Shown here: positions 1 through 7,251 of the stretch, piece by piece | Position numbering within the stretch: the first letter of the stretch is position 1 | Layout of the letters: each line of letters begins with the position of its first letter | Source: Ignavibacteriae bacterium HGW-Ignavibacteriae-2 | Lineage (GTDB): Bacteria; Bacteroidota; Ignavibacteria; Ignavibacteriales; Melioribacteraceae | Length of the DNA: 37,608 nt | Direction: 5' to 3' | NCBI GenBank assembly: GCA_002839805.1 | Contig: PGYT01000025.1 | Span: 1-37,608, forward strand | Notes under the pieces: model-generated | The model's database searches: none | Told to the model about the DNA's origin: nothing | The model's input: the letters and a program-made list of their open reading frames with translations, nothing else | Program-made: the position numbers and the translations under genes

Positions 1-393
1 CACTACATAGGCATGAAGAAAATAATTCCTGAAGCGATTCCTGAACTAAAAATTATGCCTTTTTTAATCGGTTTTCTTATTCTCTTCGGATTAGTGGCAG
101 CGTTTCTTAAAAAGAAATCGTTAGTGATGGTTTGGATTTCCACAATCGTCATGATGATGATAATTGGACTATATGATTTTTATATATGGGGCTATGATTA
201 CGGACACGATCTAAATCCTGAGGCCCCAATTAAAATTCCGGGTATGGTTTATCAGCCTCCACTAATAGGGTCAAAACAATTATTAAATATGAACTCGGTT
301 TCACTACCCGACATAGGCGCATATCTCATAGGAATATCTCTATTAATTGCCGTGTTTGTTTTAATAAATCGAAAATTTATCAAAGGAAAATAA
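1..393 (+). CDS. Nos-cluster membrane protein, 5'-truncated
   Basis: The frame is open to the left edge (His-Tyr-Ile-Gly precede the Met at base 13), so this is most likely the C-terminal part of a longer protein, not a gene starting at base 13. About three hydrophobic segments are visible (near residues 16-33, 38-60 and 100-120 counted from that Met), with a polar stretch between the second and third containing WGYDYGHDL and the line PGMVYQPPLIGSKQLLN. I associate this type of protein with nos clusters of Bacteroidota-like bacteria, where it sits next to nosL; its biochemical role is not known to me. Its stop overlaps the nosL start by one base, so the two are translationally coupled. No start site or promoter can be assigned because the gene runs out of the window. 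Confidence 0.75.
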   Translation, partial: HYIGMKKIIPEAIPELKIMPFLIGFLILFGLVAAFLKKKSLVMVWISTIVMMMIIGLYDFYIWGYDYGHDLNPEAPIKIPGMVYQPPLIGSKQLLNMNSVSLPDIGAYLIGISLLIAVFVLINRKFIKGK

Positions 394-845
394 TGAAAGG
401 TGTTTTGTTTCTCACAGTAATTATATTTGTTCAATTTATAAATGGATGTTCAAACTCTCCATCACCAATAAATTATGGAGAAGACAATTGCGAATACTGC
501 CTCATGCTGATAACCGATCCTAAATATGGATCGGAATTGATGACCGACAAGGGAAAAATTTATAAATTTGATTCAGTGGAATGTTTGGCGGCATATTCAT
601 TTAAAAATGATCCTCTAAACAATTGGACTAAATGGGTAACTGATTTTTATAATCCAAACAATCTTATAAATCTAAAGTCGGCTTATTTCCTCAAATCTCA
701 AAAACTAAGAAGTCCCATGGGACTAAATTTGAGTGCTTTTTCTAAAGGGGATCATTTGCAAACGATCCGGAATGAATTTGGAGGAACGAAAATCAGTTGG
801 ATAGAATTAGCTAAATATGTATCGGAAGAATGGGATGAAAATTAA
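393..845 (+). CDS. nosL: NosL copper-binding lipoprotein
   Basis: Likely copper chaperone for nitrous oxide reductase maturation, anchored by lipid on the periplasmic side. A hydrophobic leader ends in Gly-Cys at residue 19 (lipobox-like). It is followed by C33-x-x-C36-x-M38, matching the CxYCxM metal site expected in NosL (sequence CEYCLM). The length of 150 residues fits the family. The start is chosen because it overlaps the stop of the upstream gene by one base and has AAAGG about seven bases before it. The 3' end overlaps nosD by 11 bases. The order membrane protein-nosL-nosD-nosF-nosY is typical of clade II (atypical) nos clusters. The assignment rests on motif, size and position together; the overall sequence is divergent. 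Confidence 0.88.
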   Translation: MKGVLFLTVIIFVQFINGCSNSPSPINYGEDNCEYCLMLITDPKYGSELMTDKGKIYKFDSVECLAAYSFKNDPLNNWTKWVTDFYNPNNLINLKSAYFLKSQKLRSPMGLNLSAFSKGDHLQTIRNEFGGTKISWIELAKYVSEEWDEN

Positions 846-2085
846 ATTTCCCCCAGTGATTGTGCTGTTCTTATTATCACTTGTAAATATTGAAATTTTT
901 GGAGGAATCTTTCACGCGGGTCCCAATTATCAATTAAAAAACCTGGAATCCGCGTTAAAAATTATTTCACCATACGATACAGTAATAATTCACCAGGGAA
1001 AATATTTCTCAAATAATATTATAGTAAACAAGCCTGTTGTTATTATCGGTTTGGGCCGTGCCGTTTTGGACGGTCTGGGCAAAAATCAGATAATGTTTAT
1101 AAAGTCGGATGATGTAATTATAGAAAATATGACGTTCATAAATTCAGGCATAAGTTTTATCGATGACAACGCCGCAATCAAACTGGATTCAGTCAGTAAC
1201 TGTAAAGTGATTAATAATTTTTTTGAGGATAATTTTTTCGCTATTTATCTTGCCCGCACGTCAAACTCAACAGTATCCGGAAATATAATTAAGGCAAAAA
1301 ACAAAAAAGAATCTTATTCAGGCAACGGCATCCATTTGTGGTACAGCAAAAATGTGGAAATTAGCGATAATAGAATTACAGGACATAGGGACGGTATTTA
1401 CCTTGAATTCGTACGCAGCAGCAATATCACAAATAACCTTAGTTGGAAAAACCTGAGGTATGGTCTTCATTTTATGTTTTCGGACAGCTGCAGTTATTCC
1501 GGAAATGTATTTCAAAACAACGGCGCCGGAGTGGCAGTTATGTTTACACGCCGGGTTGAAATGTTCAACAATAAATTTGAAAATAATTGGGGAGGCGCAG
1601 CATACGGAGTATTACTAAAAGAGATATTCGACAGTAATATTTATAATAATTATTTCTATAAAAATTCAAATGGACTTTATATGGAAGGCTGCAACAGAAT
1701 AAATATAAAGAACAATGACTTCGTGGAAAATGGCTGGGCAATAAGATTGATGGCAAATTCCATGGATAATAATTTTACCGCTAACAATTTTTCGGGAAAT
1801 TCTTTTGATGTATCTACAAATAACATTAAAAATTTCAACACTTTTTCGGGCAATTACTGGTCTGAATATAATGGATATGATCTTAACAAAGACGGGATAG
1901 GCGATATCCCTTTCCGGCCTGTCTCTCTATTCTCACTTATTACAGAGCAAAACCGCTCATCACTTGTTTTATTACGCAGTATGTTCGTTGAATTATTAAA
2001 TACAGCCGAAAAAATATTTCCTGTACTTACACCCGAAACATTGATTGACAATTCACCCAATATAAAAAAGATAAATCATGATTAA
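835..2085 (+). CDS. nosD: NosD periplasmic parallel beta-helix protein
   Basis: NosD supports assembly of the copper centre of N2O reductase together with the NosF-NosY transporter. The protein (416 residues from this start) has a signal peptide-like N-terminus (MKIKFPPVIVLFLLSL then polar). The body consists of short repeats with many Asn and Gly, such as NSTVSGNII, NVEISDNRI and NITNNLSW, the right-handed parallel beta-helix (CASH/PbH1) pattern. A frame extension begins six codons earlier at 817, inside nosL; the ATG at 835 is preferred because it puts the signal peptide directly at the N-terminus and gives an 11-base overlap. The 3' end overlaps nosF by eight bases. Family membership is clear from the repeats and the nos context; its exact molecular role is poorly known in any organism. 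Confidence 0.9.
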   Translation: MKIKFPPVIVLFLLSLVNIEIFGGIFHAGPNYQLKNLESALKIISPYDTVIIHQGKYFSNNIIVNKPVVIIGLGRAVLDGLGKNQIMFIKSDDVIIENMTFINSGISFIDDNAAIKLDSVSNCKVINNFFEDNFFAIYLARTSNSTVSGNIIKAKNKKESYSGNGIHLWYSKNVEISDNRITGHRDGIYLEFVRSSNITNNLSWKNLRYGLHFMFSDSCSYSGNVFQNNGAGVAVMFTRRVEMFNNKFENNWGGAAYGVLLKEIFDSNIYNNYFYKNSNGLYMEGCNRINIKNNDFVENGWAIRLMANSMDNNFTANNFSGNSFDVSTNNIKNFNTFSGNYWSEYNGYDLNKDGIGDIPFRPVSLFSLITEQNRSSLVLLRSMFVELLNTAEKIFPVLTPETLIDNSPNIKKINHD

Positions 2086-2788
2086 AGTCACTAATCTTAA
2101 CAAAAGCTTCGGAAGTTTGGAGGTACTGAAAAAAATTGATCTGGAATTCGTTCCTGGACAGATAACTTATATCGTTGGTCCAAACGGATCAGGAAAATCC
2201 ACTTTAATAAAAATAATTCTCGGTTTGGTTAAATCAGATTCCGGAGATGTTTGGGTGGGCGATTACATGTTAAACGGTGATTGCCATTATAGGGATAAAA
2301 TTGGATATATGCCTCAATCGGCAAGCTTCCCGGAAAATTTAACCGTAACAGAAGTATTTAAAATGCTTAAAGATCTTAGAAACAATAAAGATAATTTAGA
2401 TGAGTCACTTATTAAGGAACTGAATTTGGATAAAGAATTGAATAAACGTTTGGGGAATCTTTCGGGGGGTACAAAACAAAAGGTTAGCGCGGCTATTACT
2501 TTTCTATTTAATCCTTCTATACTTATTCTTGATGAGCCCACCGCTGGTTTGGACCCTGTTTCAAGCAGCATCCTTAAAGATAAAATTAAAAAAGAAAAGG
2601 AAAATGGGCGTACAATAATCCTAACATCGCATATATTAAGTGAATTGGAAGAACTGGCTGACAATGTGGTTTTTATTCTGGAAGGCAGTATAAAATTTTC
2701 CGGTAAAATAAACCATTTAATAGAAAAAACTTCTTCTTTAAATCTTGAAAGAGCAATGGCTGCTTTAATGAATGGACAATTAATATGA
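2078..2788 (+). CDS. nosF: NosF copper-maturation ABC ATPase
   Basis: ATP-binding subunit of the NosFY transporter for N2O reductase maturation, at the inner face of the cytoplasmic membrane. The 236 residues contain a full set of ABC motifs: Walker A GPNGSGKST (34-42), Q-loop Gln80 (GYMPQS), signature LSGGTKQK (128-135), Walker B ILILDEP (148-154) and switch His185. The signature LSGG-T-KQK is usual for ABC-2 partners. It overlaps nosD by eight bases and nosY by four (ATGA), indicating a tightly coupled operon. On sequence alone it would only be an ABC-2 ATPase; the nos name comes from its position between nosD and a six-helix permease. Confidence 0.92.
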   Translation: MIKVTNLNKSFGSLEVLKKIDLEFVPGQITYIVGPNGSGKSTLIKIILGLVKSDSGDVWVGDYMLNGDCHYRDKIGYMPQSASFPENLTVTEVFKMLKDLRNNKDNLDESLIKELNLDKELNKRLGNLSGGTKQKVSAAITFLFNPSILILDEPTAGLDPVSSSILKDKIKKEKENGRTIILTSHILSELEELADNVVFILEGSIKFSGKINHLIEKTSSLNLERAMAALMNGQLI

Positions 2789-3576
2789 ATTTATTATTTA
2801 AAATTTCCAGTTACCAATTACGAGATGTTATAAGAAGTAAATGGATCTTTTTTTATACAATTTTACTTATGATAATAAGTTATAGTTTAATTTCTCTCAC
2901 AAAAGAACCGGCAAAAATATTAATTACTATGTTGAACATTAATCTCATAATCGTTCCGCTAATAAGTCTTATATTCGGAACAATTTTTTTATACAACAAC
3001 AAAAACAACATAATTTTTCTATTATCCCAGCCGATAAAAAGAAATGTTTTGTTTCTTGGACTTTACATTGGATTGATACTACCTATTATTTTAGGTTTTC
3101 TACTCGGTGTCGGAATACCAATTCTGTTTTATGTAAAAATTTTTTCCAACTACGCTGAAACAATATTTCTTCTTCTGACGACAGGAATAGTTTTAACTAT
3201 AATTTTCGGCGGTGTAGCGTTTTATATATCTATAAGCAACGAGGACCGAATGAAGGGTTTGGGCATATCTATTATTGTTTGGCTGTTTCTTTCGATTTTT
3301 TATGACGGTCTGCTGTTAATAATATTTCAAACATTCGCCGATTATCCTCTGGAAAAAATTTCCGCGTTTCTTATAATGTTTAACCCCATCGATTTAACAC
3401 GCATTTTGGTTGTTATAAACTTCGATGTTTCAGCACTTATGGGATATACGGGCACTGTTTTTAAGAATTTTTTTGGCGGTAATTTAGGTGTGCTGATTTC
3501 GGCATTAATGCTAATGTTCTGGTCTATACTTCCGCTTTATTTGGGATTAAGAAAATTTAAAGCGAAAGATTTTTAA
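2785..3576 (+). CDS. nosY: NosY ABC permease
   Basis: Membrane subunit of the NosFY transporter. The 263 residues have about six hydrophobic segments (roughly 20-40, 50-72, 90-112, 125-148, 158-183 and 235-255), the arrangement of ABC-2 type permeases. A cytoplasmic N-terminus with the basic stretch RDVIRSKW precedes the first helix, as in other NosY proteins. ATGA overlap with nosF shows translational coupling. What the transporter moves is not settled for the family; a sulfur species for the copper-sulfide site has been proposed. The next gene follows after 26 bases on the same strand, so the operon may continue. Confidence 0.9.
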   Translation: MNLLFKISSYQLRDVIRSKWIFFYTILLMIISYSLISLTKEPAKILITMLNINLIIVPLISLIFGTIFLYNNKNNIIFLLSQPIKRNVLFLGLYIGLILPIILGFLLGVGIPILFYVKIFSNYAETIFLLLTTGIVLTIIFGGVAFYISISNEDRMKGLGISIIVWLFLSIFYDGLLLIIFQTFADYPLEKISAFLIMFNPIDLTRILVVINFDVSALMGYTGTVFKNFFGGNLGVLISALMLMFWSILPLYLGLRKFKAKDF

Positions 3577-3602
3577 ACAATTAAATAAATTGGATCTGCA
3601 GA

Positions 3603-4331
3603 ATGGATAAAAAAGAATTTTATAACGCGCTCTCCGAAGATTATGATGAAATGATTGATTTTGAGAACGCTTTAGACCGTAGAAAAAATTTATTAGCCGG
3701 CTTTATTAAAAAACATTCAACCGCTCTGGATTTCGGTTGCGGCACCGGCGTTGATTCGATAGCGCTCACTCATTCAAGTTTGTCCGTTGATGCTTTCGAT
3801 ATTTCTGAAGAGATGATTGTTAAGGGTCGGACAAATGCCTCAAACTATAACATGTCTATAAATTTTTACTCTGATTTTAGTCTAATTGAAAGTTCCCAAA
3901 AAAAATATGATTTAATTATCTCTCTGGGCAACACACTTGCCAACCTTCCGCAATTGGAGTTGAAACACAAACTTTATTCATTTGATAAAATGCTTGCGAA
4001 AGGCGGTAGAATGGTTTTTCAAATAATAAATTATGTTAAAGTTGGTAATGCCGATACATTTTTAATCGCCGAAAAAGAAACGAAGTTTCACAAAATTAAA
4101 AGATTCTACGAAAAATTATCCGACGGAATTGTATTTAAGATATTGGTCGAGAACAAAACAAGCGGGAAATCAAAAACATTGCAAACCAAAATTTATCCTC
4201 ATACTATTGAAGTATTCCACGAGTTTTTTGACAAAAAGAACTATGATTTGAATTATTGGGGAAGTTTAAATAAGGATACTTATAATCCTAATCTGTCTAA
4301 TGATTTGGTTATTTGTTCAGATAAGATTTAA
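3603..4331 (+). CDS. Class I SAM-dependent methyltransferase
   Basis: Soluble methyltransferase of 242 residues. SAM-binding motif I is visible as LDFGCGTG (42-49), followed by an acidic motif II region (VDAFDISEEMI, where the Asp would contact the SAM ribose) and the post-I segment YDLIISLGNTLANLP. The C-terminal half is beta-rich and should carry the substrate specificity. The substrate cannot be told from sequence. The gene lies 26 bases behind nosY on the same strand, with only a weak GGA before the start, so co-transcription with nos is likely, but a role in N2O reduction is not established. Its 3' end overlaps the convergent Rrf2 gene by 23 bases. Confidence 0.8.
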   Translation: MDKKEFYNALSEDYDEMIDFENALDRRKNLLAGFIKKHSTALDFGCGTGVDSIALTHSSLSVDAFDISEEMIVKGRTNASNYNMSINFYSDFSLIESSQKKYDLIISLGNTLANLPQLELKHKLYSFDKMLAKGGRMVFQIINYVKVGNADTFLIAEKETKFHKIKRFYEKLSDGIVFKILVENKTSGKSKTLQTKIYPHTIEVFHEFFDKKNYDLNYWGSLNKDTYNPNLSNDLVICSDKI

Positions 4332-4758
4332 GAGTTTCTATTTTATTAATAGATTTGTCTTTTAAGTCACATAAAGTTTCTTCGCTTAACATTTTGTAAG
4401 CATCGTCACGTAACTTGCCCCATTTATCATGCACCGGGCAAGGCATTGTGGAAGAACAACCGGGGAATCCAAGTACGCAGTTATTAAAAACTCCAAGTCC
4501 GTCAATTGCTTCGACTATATCAATAAGTTTTATCTCTTTGGGAAGTTTTGCCAGATAAAATCCGCCGTTTTTTCCCTTTCTGCTGCCAACTATACCGCTT
4601 GCCGTAAGCACTTGCAGCATCTTGGACACAAATTCTTTAGGCTGATTTACATTCTCTGACACTTCCTGTGCGTTAAACAGAGTATCTCTTTCCCTTGTAG
4701 AAAGGAAAAGAACCGCTTGCAAACCAACTTCACATTTTTTTGAAAATATTACTGTCAT
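4309..4758 (-). CDS. Rrf2-family regulator with Fe-S ligand set
   Basis: Winged-helix transcription regulator of 149 residues in the IscR/NsrR (Rrf2) family. The N-terminus (MTVIFSKKCEVGLQAVLFLS) and the wing region (SRKGKNGGFYLAK, about 59-71) are typical. Three cysteines at 94, 101 and 107 plus His110 (C-x6-C-x5-C-P-x-H) sit where IscR and NsrR bind their cluster, so a redox- or NO-sensitive Fe-S regulator is likely. It faces the nos cluster tail to tail, overlapping the methyltransferase by 23 bases. In denitrifiers, Rrf2 proteins such as NsrR answer nitric oxide, so control of the nos genes is a reasonable but unproven inference. The IscR branch is the main alternative. Confidence 0.88.
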   Translation of the reverse strand: MTVIFSKKCEVGLQAVLFLSTRERDTLFNAQEVSENVNQPKEFVSKMLQVLTASGIVGSRKGKNGGFYLAKLPKEIKLIDIVEAIDGLGVFNNCVLGFPGCSSTMPCPVHDKWGKLRDDAYKMLSEETLCDLKDKSINKIETLKSYLNK

Positions 4759-4810
4759 TATCGGACTAATTGTTCTGATAAAACTATAAAAAAATATTGC
4801 TTATTACAAG

Positions 4811-4846
4811 AATTAAAAAGAGTGATATTCGATTGAATACCACTCT
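4811..4846 (-). terminator. Rho-independent terminator of the beta-barrel gene
   Basis: Inverted repeat 4819-4830 / 4835-4846 (AGAGTGATATTC on the plus strand) with a four-base loop gives a 12-bp stem with one G-U pair when read on the minus strand. A short T run (complement of 4815-4818) follows it. It lies just after the stop of the outer-membrane protein gene and before the Rrf2 gene on the same strand, so it should separate their transcription. Confidence 0.75.
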
Positions 4847-4855
4847 AAAGAAAAA

Positions 4856-5386
4856 TTAAATTGCGAATTTAACGCCGGCTCTGAGGCCCAAATAATTGAT
4901 ATCGGAAATAATTTGATATTTAGCATTTACATCAAACATAAATTTATCAACTGGAAATTCATAACCCGCACCGAATCCAAATCCGAAATCGGAAGTGCTT
5001 TCGTCCTCTTCAACAGTCCCAAATCCATCCCAGTCAATTTTAAGATTTACTGTAAATAAATGCATACCAGCTTCAGCTATTCCATAAAAACCATTATTAA
5101 AATAGTATTTTGCTCCAACTTGAATTGGAATAGCGCTGTAAGAAGAAGTAATTCCAAAAGTCTCTTTTTCGCCCCAAGTTAAATAACCAATCTCCGCGAT
5201 TCCTACAATTTTTTCGTTAATTGGGTATTCACCCCTTAAAGAGGCGCCAATACCTGTTCCTGCAATATCACCAAAATCACCCATTGGTAAAGCTATTTCA
5301 GGCCCCGCACTAAATTTAATTTGTTGGGCTTGAGCAGTAATCGATACAGCAAAAATAATAGAAAGGATTAATACTGCTTTTTTCAT
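4856..5386 (-). CDS. Outer-membrane beta-barrel protein (porin-like)
   Basis: A 176-residue exported protein with a clear signal peptide (MKKAVLILSIIFAVSITAQAQ, cleavage after Ala-Gln-Ala/Gln). Alternating hydrophobic and glycine-rich strands follow (for example FGFGFGAGYEFPV and YLGLRAGVKFAI at the C-terminus), typical of small eight-strand barrels (OMP_b-brl / opacity-porin type). An acidic loop around residues 125-135 (TVEEDESTSD) is probably external. A strong AGGAG lies before the ATG. It has its own terminator downstream and a long intergenic region upstream, so it is probably a single transcript. Function is unknown; such proteins are common in Bacteroidota and relatives as structural or adhesion proteins. 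Confidence 0.82.
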   Translation of the reverse strand: MKKAVLILSIIFAVSITAQAQQIKFSAGPEIALPMGDFGDIAGTGIGASLRGEYPINEKIVGIAEIGYLTWGEKETFGITSSYSAIPIQVGAKYYFNNGFYGIAEAGMHLFTVNLKIDWDGFGTVEEDESTSDFGFGFGAGYEFPVDKFMFDVNAKYQIISDINYLGLRAGVKFAI

Positions 5387-5793
5387 GATTTACTCCTAAA
5401 TTAAAAATTTGGAAAAATGTAATCTGTCCATTTAGACAGTCTTGAGTTTATTTATTTTAATTTGGGGGAGGTAGTGTAATAAAATACCATCAGCCAAGAT
5501 TAAATCATGGTAATTACGAATAATGTATTAAAAATAATTCTAAGGATAACTTAGCAACTAGAAGTTAATTGCCAATTTCTTAAAACTGCCAGGTACCAAT
5601 ATAAAAATTTTTTAAACTAAAATTGTGATTTAAAACATTTGAAATTTGGAATTTTAGGTAAGTATTTATATTATTTGACTACAAAACACAATAAAATGAA
5701 TATACGAAATCTTTATAAATTTCATAAATATTTGTTTTAAATATCTTTTTATAACTTTGCACATAATTAATTTTTAGATGAGGATAAAGAAGA
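5387..5793. other. Divergent intergenic region, AT-rich
   Basis: Gene-free region of about 400 bases between the minus-strand beta-barrel gene and the plus-strand glycosyltransferase gene. It carries the AGGAG ribosome site of the first gene at its left end and a promoter-like element at its right end (listed separately). I see no tRNA, small ORF with credible coding character or strong hairpin. Confidence 0.7.
5731..5759 (+). promoter_or_regulatory. Bacteroidota-type promoter of the glycosyltransferase operon
   Basis: TTTG at 5731-5734 and TAACTTTG at 5752-5759, separated by 17 bases, match the -33 TTG / -7 TANNTTTG promoter described for Bacteroidota. The element ends 34 bases before the ATG at 5794, leaving room for a short leader. 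This is a sequence match only. Confidence 0.55.
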
Positions 5794-7251
5794 ATGATTT
5801 CAGTTTTTATACCCTACAGCGGATATGAACATACCAAACGCACAATTGAAAATATTAGAACAAGTCCCTTGGTTTCAAATATTTTTTTGCTCTCTTTAAA
5901 CAAGAAAGCAGAAAAAATTGAAGGGACCAAATCGATAGAAATAGACAGCTTAATCTCAGGTAAAACACTGGAACAAGTCTTAAAACACACTGATTCGGAG
6001 TATATTCTGTTTATTACGCAGGATAACCTTCTGGATTTCGGTCAGTTTAGTCTTGAAAGATTTTATTACGTAGCACAAAATACAGGTGCAGGATTAGTTT
6101 ATTCTGACTATAAAGAAATTAAAGATCAGGTATCTTACCCTCACCCCGTAATTGATTACCAGATAGGCAGCTTGCGCGACGATTTTAATTTCGGTTATGT
6201 ATTATTTCTTCAAAAAACCGCCTTACAAAAAGCGGTTGAGAGCACAAACAAAAAATATAAATTCGCGGGATTGTTTAATGCCCGTCTGAAAATTTCCCAA
6301 AATTACGAATTGTTGAGAATACCTGAATATTTATATTCGACTATAGAAACTGATAAAAGAAAATCGGGCGTAAAATTATTTGACTATGTTGATCCCAAAA
6401 ACAGGGATCTTCAATTGGAGATGGAGGATGCGGTAACCGAACATTTAAAATCTATTGGCGCATATCTTGAACCGAAGTTCGATAAAATTGAATTTGGGAG
6501 CGATAACTTTAAAATTGAAGCCACTGTTGTTATCCCTGTTAAAAACAGACTTAAAACTATAGCTGACGCAATAGATTCGGTATTAAAACAAAAAACGGAT
6601 TTCGATTTTAATCTTATAGTTGTTGATAATTATTCCAACGATGGCACAACTGAAAAAATAAAAGAATATACTAAAACGGAAAAAAGGGTTATTCTTGTAA
6701 CTCCTCAGCGCAAAGACCTGGGTATAGGTGGATGCTGGAATGAAGCTGTTCATCACGATAAATGCGGAAGATTTGCGATACAGTTGGATAGCGACGATGT
6801 ATATACGGATGAAACTACGATTCAAAAAATAGTAAACGCTTTCCGAAAGGAAAAATGCGCGATGGTAATTGGAAGTTATAAAATTACAAACTTTAATCTG
6901 GAAGATATTCCTCCCGGAATTATTGATCATAAAGAGTGGACACCAGAAAACGGCAGGAACAATGCTTTACGAATAAATGGGCTGGGAGCGCCGCGTGCCT
7001 TTTATACACCAATTTTGCGTAAGTATAAGATTCCTAATGTAAGTTATGGAGAAGATTATGCGCTGGGATTGATGATATCGCGCGATTATCAAATTGGAAG
7101 ATTATATGAACCTATATACACATGCAGAAGATGGGAAGGCAATTCCGATGCGGCTTTGGATATCCCTAAATTAAACGCTCATAATGTCTATAAAGATAGA
7201 ATCCGTTCTATTGAAGTTTTATCCCGAATAAGGAAAAATGCTGATGCTTAA
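5794..7251 (+). CDS. Two-domain family 2 glycosyltransferase
   Basis: A 485-residue soluble protein with two glycosyltransferase-A-like halves. The N-terminal part (about 1-210, beginning SVFIPYSGYEHTKRTIENI) resembles a GT2 fold but its DxD-like site is not obvious, so it may be non-catalytic. The C-terminal part (about 245-440) is a full GT2 domain: ATVVIPVKNRLKTIADAIDSV, the NDGTTEKI nucleotide-sugar region and LDSDD at about 331-335 as the metal-binding DxD. WEGNSDAAL near the C-terminus resembles an acceptor-side motif. Donor and acceptor sugars are unknown. Its last 14 bases overlap the next gene, so the two are translationally coupled and probably act on the same sugar. Confidence 0.85.
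   Translation: MISVFIPYSGYEHTKRTIENIRTSPLVSNIFLLSLNKKAEKIEGTKSIEIDSLISGKTLEQVLKHTDSEYILFITQDNLLDFGQFSLERFYYVAQNTGAGLVYSDYKEIKDQVSYPHPVIDYQIGSLRDDFNFGYVLFLQKTALQKAVESTNKKYKFAGLFNARLKISQNYELLRIPEYLYSTIETDKRKSGVKLFDYVDPKNRDLQLEMEDAVTEHLKSIGAYLEPKFDKIEFGSDNFKIEATVVIPVKNRLKTIADAIDSVLKQKTDFDFNLIVVDNYSNDGTTEKIKEYTKTEKRVILVTPQRKDLGIGGCWNEAVHHDKCGRFAIQLDSDDVYTDETTIQKIVNAFRKEKCAMVIGSYKITNFNLEDIPPGIIDHKEWTPENGRNNALRINGLGAPRAFYTPILRKYKIPNVSYGEDYALGLMISRDYQIGRLYEPIYTCRRWEGNSDAALDIPKLNAHNVYKDRIRSIEVLSRIRKNADA

Noticed and set aside
817-834. Six-codon N-terminal extension of NosD
   Set aside because: It would put a charged stretch before the signal peptide and deepen the overlap with nosL; the ATG at 835 fits better.
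2314-2664. Open frame antisense to nosF
   Set aside because: Mirrors the ABC ATPase coding sequence; no independent coding evidence.
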